Positions 59,965 through 64,000 of a stretch of 64,000 bases of DNA are shown piece by piece. Origin of the DNA: Viscum album (lineage: Eukaryota > Streptophyta > Magnoliopsida > Santalales > Viscaceae); contig CAUJRU010000141.1 of assembly GCA_963277665.1 (NCBI GenBank), positions 1,460,193 through 1,524,192 on the forward strand, read 5' to 3'. The translations under genes and the position numbers were made by a program. The number at the start of each line of letters is the position of its first letter. Position 1 is the first letter of the stretch. The notes below the pieces were generated by a model that ran no database searches, was not told the DNA's origin, and worked only from the letters and a program-made list of their open reading frames with translations.

Positions 59965-61586
59965 TGTAACATCCCAGGTAAATAAAGAATAAAGAATTTT
60001 CATATTTATTAATATTTACGAATTAAATATTAATTTTATTTTAAAAGGGTTTCTATGTTCGATAGCGTACCCGATACGCAACGATGAGTTTCTTTGAAAC
60101 TTACGTAGCACACTAGTAATAAAATAATATTATTTTAAATGTTAGTTAACAAGTAGCCTTTGTACTGGCGGGAATTGATAGAAATAACTAAAATATGATT
60201 AGATATGTTTTTAAATGTTTTTACATTTACCCAATAAAAGATAAAGGCTTAAAATACGGAAAGAGTTCAATTTTAGGTAGTTATACCCTAATTTTCATGA
60301 AAGGTCCACTTATCACCTTTTGACGGAGAACCGTCATTAAATATAGTTTTGATCACTCTTATACTTTATTTTGGACCAAATATAACTCTTCTTTATAATC
60401 GGGACATCAAAATTTACTTTGTGTAAATTTTTGGTACCTTTCTGATAAAGTTCATTTTTTTATGAATAGTGTAAAATGTTGTATTTTAATTCAAAACCTC
60501 TTTTAAATATAAATTATTTATATGATTAGATTATTATTTTAATTGGTTTTAAAGTTAAATTAGAAAATATTTTTACCAGTTAATCCAATGGTGGTCATTG
60601 GAATCAATTTCACTTTGAAATTGGACTTAAACTGGTGTCAATCTTTTGATACTTATTGTTTCACAAAAACACGCTATTTGTCATGACAGCGGGAATTAAT
60701 TATTAAATTAATTAATTTGACTTATATGTTTTGAATTTTGTAAAATGGACTTCATTTTTGAATTCGGAATATCAAATATAGCTTAGGGTGAATTTTTGGT
60801 AATTTTCTGAAAAACTTCAATTTTTGATGAATAGTGAAACCACTAAGTGGTAATCAAGCAAACTGATTTTTCAGTTAAATGAAAGTTTACCAGTAATGTG
60901 TACTGAATTTTGAAAATCCGACATACATGGTTGTCATTAAGAAGTAAAATGTGGTTCAATGAGATTAAAATAATTTTTTTGGTGAATAGTAACTTTTTTT
61001 CATTAATCGCGATTAGAGGTAATTAGTTTAGTTTAAGGTAAAAATGATATTATAAGAATGTGAAAAAACCATGACACTTGTCCTAAACCTATTGGGTGAG
61101 TCATGGCCGACCAAGACAAGCCATGGGCCAACTTGGGGACCCCATGGAGCCACTTTAGTTGGAAAATGACATTAATATATTTTTATTTAATGTTAAAGTG
61201 AAAATGACACTAACATAAATTGTTTTACTAAAATAATTTTTGAGTGGGGTTATACAAGTCCAAATTTTGATTATAAATAGTCATTGGAAAGATAAAACGA
61301 TTTCCTACATCATAGTATTTTTTTTATAACTTTTAGACATTAAATAAATTAAATTATATATGACATAATAATGATGCAGCGATGACATCATTATTTGACG
61401 ATTTAAATAAAAAGGAAAGATAATGAAAAATCTAAAACATACACATGTCCAAAACCAATTGGATGAGTGGATTTCGAACCCTTATCACCTTATCCACGAA
61501 TTATTTAAATGTGGGACCTTTTAAAACCGAAACACATTTTCAAATAAAGTAATATTTCTTTACTTTCCAAAAGTGCCCCTCCTCTC

Positions 61587-61599
61587 CTCTTATAAAAGG
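61587..61599 (+). promoter_or_regulatory. LTR TATA box (L15)
   Basis: CTCTTATAAAAGG, plus strand. As a 3' LTR promoter it would read out into the flank beyond 64000. Confidence 0.72.
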
Positions 61600-62298
61600 C
61601 CCCCACCTCTACCCCATTTCACACACTTCTCAAGCCTTTGGCTCGGCCAAACCCTACCCACTTACTCTCTCCACATCCCTCTCCTCATCCTAGAGGATTA
61701 CCTTTGGGCATAATCCTTTCAAAGGAATCCTTTAGGCTCAAATCAAAAGGGAGTTACACTTTTAAAGGTAATTCATTCTCTTTTGTTCATTTGTTTTATT
61801 TTGCTTCTCCAACCCTCTAAACTCTTTTTATTTACTTCTTTTGTAAAAACACCAGTATCTTAAATATACTAGGATGTTGTTATAATATTTATTTGAGCTA
61901 CACTCTCACAAAACTACATCAAATGGTTAAATAACATACGGTTTCCGTGGATGGCGAAATTCTGCCTCCCGAAACGATGATTGTTCAATACTCATTTAAC
62001 ACCTTCAAGGGTGGCCATTATGATGTCACTATTTTTATATATGATATATAATATGTTTATGTTTTCTTTAAGCTTCTTTATTTTTCATTTTTGGCATACC
62101 TCTATGGTTTCCATTATGGGTAAACACGATATCTTCATTTAAGGAAGTGCGGACTACCGCCCCTAAAAGTGATGTGATTCGTTAATGCCATATGTGGGAC
62201 GTGTAAAGGATGGATTTAAAGTTATTATATATGATGTTATACTGGAATTATAATATACCTCTATATCATTATTATTTCTTTCCATTAAAGTATGAGAT

Positions 62299-62573
62299 AG
62301 AAATGAAAGTAGTGTTCATGCGTACGTACGACTTACCGTCTCCATGAACGGTGCATTTCATTTCTTATCCCCAAATGTAATGTACTATTAAAATTACATG
62401 TATATAATGTATATATATAATTAATGATATATCTAAATGATGAATATAATTCTGGAATTAAAATATACATACCTCTCATTTAGTTTTAATTCCACTAATA
62501 TGACAAAGAAATGAAAGTAGCGTTCATGCGTACGTACGGCTTACCGTCTCCATGAACGGTGCATTTCATTTCT
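62299..62573 (+). repeat. Tandem pair of 67-bp inverted repeats in L15
   Basis: Copies at 62299-62365 and 62507-62573, spacing 208 bp as in L4 and L5. The first has two substitutions (AGTGTTCATG and ACGACTTACC), which weaken its pairing slightly. Confidence 0.85.
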
Positions 62574-63953
62574 TACCTCTAAATGATTATGTAATATTAT
62601 AAATACATGTATATGCTGGATATATATGATACATATTATATCCAAATCGGGAATTTCATTCTGGATATAAAGAACTTTTGACCACACGAACAACATGTAA
62701 TTGTAACAAGTCCACTTTCGACTTAAGAACCAAATATTGACAAAACAAACATTATTAACTTAAATGGTTACATAATGTTTATAACATGGAAATAAGTGAT
62801 ATAAAAGGAATAATGAACTTTAAAAAGGTTCTTAATCAAGTATAAATTAACTCAAGTTTATTATTCAGGGCGTTAAAGAACGATCGAGTCAAGTCGGACC
62901 CGAGGTAAGGGACTTCGTCTCAATCTCCTTTCATTGAGGCATATTTCGTTTTATACACAACTTTCTTTTATACGGTGTATAAACTCCTTTTACTTTTACG
63001 TTTATTCAAAAGGAATCTTTTTTATACGAAGCGTTTACTAAACTACAAAAGGGAATGTTTTTGTCATATGTATGCGGCGACAACGACTTCTCCGCTGTCA
63101 TAACCGTTATTTGAGTTTCGGCTTCCTCTACAAGCCATACCTTATTTTTTTTAAAAGAAAAATAAATACCATGTTTTACTTTGGTATTGAAAATGGTTTT
63201 CATAATGTTTTTATTATATCAGTGTGTTGTATTGATATCTCGTGATTGAAATGTGGAAATGTTATGTTTCCTTTATGCATGTTTTATGTGATATGATTAT
63301 GTTATGGTTCTTGGGCATTATTATGAAGACGGGTGGTTCTGTGATAAACTAAGGGTGGGTGAGCCCGTTATAGCTCTCCAATGCATTGGGTAATGCGAAG
63401 GAGTGAAACGTTAAGGTTTCTCCGAAGAGATTTTAGGGAATATACTGTGATGGGTATTCCAAACGTAACCAAGAGGGTTACACCCTACGTAAGAATGTTA
63501 TGAATGCCTCAAGTTACCTTTATGTCTTATGATTTCTATGATTTATTCATGATTTTATGAGGTATGTTAAAGTGCCTATGTTTTATGGGTAAAGTATGAT
63601 TTCATTCTTATGTATATATGAACTCATGTTTCCTTTCCATGTTTTTTTATAACCCATACTGAGTTTTTATGCTCATCCCAAGTTTTTGAAATGTTTTTCA
63701 CAGGTCAAGTGAAAGGTACATGATAAGATGATAGAGTCAAGTATGTGTCAAGAAATAATCCATGTTTTATTTTAAATGTGTTTCCATTGATGGGAATGAA
63801 GAATACTATCTTTATGTAACCACTTTGTTTATATGTGGAATGTAATGAGAGTTTTATGATCTAATTCTCTAAAACTCTAAACCCGAAAAGATCCTCAATT
63901 TGTAATCTTGTAATAACTCAAGATTAAGTAAGGTTAAAGGCTAGGGACTTATA

Positions 63954-64000
63954 TTCATAGTTTATATTTTATCTTGCTTTTGGGTAATTTTTATTGGGGT
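63954..64000. other. Flanking sequence after L15
   Basis: 47 bp with no match to the LTR family that I can see. It may be the only single-copy sequence of the window. TTCAT directly after the LTR cannot be tested as a target-site duplication because the other end of element 5 is lost. Confidence 0.5.

Larger units (their letters stand above)
54816..63953 (+). mobile_element. Element 5: Ty3 copy with most of gag-pol deleted
   Basis: Plus strand: 5' LTR 54816-59337 (start missing), eight bases of primer-binding site (59338-59345), 0.6 kb of internal sequence, polypurine tract 59950-59964 and 3' LTR 59965-63953. About 4 kb from after the primer-binding site to the integrase C-terminal region is gone. 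The two LTRs differ: the 5' one has the module and one 67-bp repeat; the 3' one has no module and two repeats. It is a recombinant remnant. Confidence 0.88.
59965..63953 (+). repeat. Full-length LTR L15 (+), 3' LTR of element 5
   Basis: 3,989 bp from TGTAACATCCC to about GGGACTTATA (63953). The first ~430 bp of U3 share only the terminal TGTAACATCCCA with the other LTRs. From about 60395 on it matches them. TATA box 61587-61599; two 67-bp repeats (62299-62365, 62507-62573); no module. Confidence 0.9.

Noticed and set aside
1..64000. tRNA, rRNA or host protein genes
   Set aside because: None seen. The tRNA-like signal is only the primer-binding sites, and all protein similarity is to the retrotransposon.

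Overview
The window is plant nuclear DNA, AT-rich, with no recognisable host gene. About 63.4 of 64 kb is built from copies and fragments of one Ty3/Gypsy LTR-retrotransposon family. The gag-pol fragments show, in order, a gag domain, CCHC knuckles, an aspartic protease (DSG), reverse transcriptase (FIDD), RNase H, integrase (HHCC, DDE, GPY) and a C-terminal chromodomain. The chromodomain directly after integrase, the single gag-pol frame and a primer-binding site matching initiator tRNA-Met (TGGTATCAGAG) fit the Tekay/Del branch of chromoviruses, from a flowering plant. The species cannot be told from the sequence alone. The LTRs are very long (3.56 to 4.88 kb).

Layout, left to right. 1-2031: LTR fragment (+), fused end to end with 2032-5594, an inverted LTR (-), giving a palindrome with arms of about 2 kb. 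5595-8183: internal region of element 1 (-), truncated. 8184-9978 and 9982-12010: two LTR fragments (+). 12014-25103: element 2 (-), whose two LTRs are of different structural types. 25109-26272: LTR fragment (-). 26273-29613: LTR (+). 29614-46354: elements 3 and 4 (-), an LTR-internal-LTR-internal-LTR chain sharing the central LTR 35419-38984. 46355-49813: LTR (-). 49814-50308: 495 bp of unrelated sequence carrying tandem hairpins. 50309-54815: LTR (+). 54816-63953: element 5 (+), with almost all of gag-pol deleted. 63954-64000: 47 bp of flank.

All five internal regions are dead. They carry nonsense codons, frameshifts or deletions, which can be identified because the copies act as references for one another. 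Element 3 is the best preserved: its gag-pol frame keeps its full length (1,499 codons including stop) and is interrupted only by nonsense codons, mostly CAG to TAG. Element 1 has lost the integrase zinc finger and catalytic core through an in-frame deletion at a 10-bp direct repeat.

The LTRs are modular. All core promoters share a TATAAAAGG box. A 67-bp inverted repeat is nearly invariant in 15 copies and is doubled, 208 bp apart, in one LTR type. A 1,276-bp module with internal ~200-bp tandem repeats is present or absent between two copies of GGTAWGGGA. That motif recurs, also in the unrelated 495-bp segment, as the loop of hairpins with different but complementary arms. No new protein system is evident. 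The most interesting signals are the LTR architecture, the inverted LTR fusions and the hairpin motif family. Coordinates of junctions are read by eye and may be off by a few bases.
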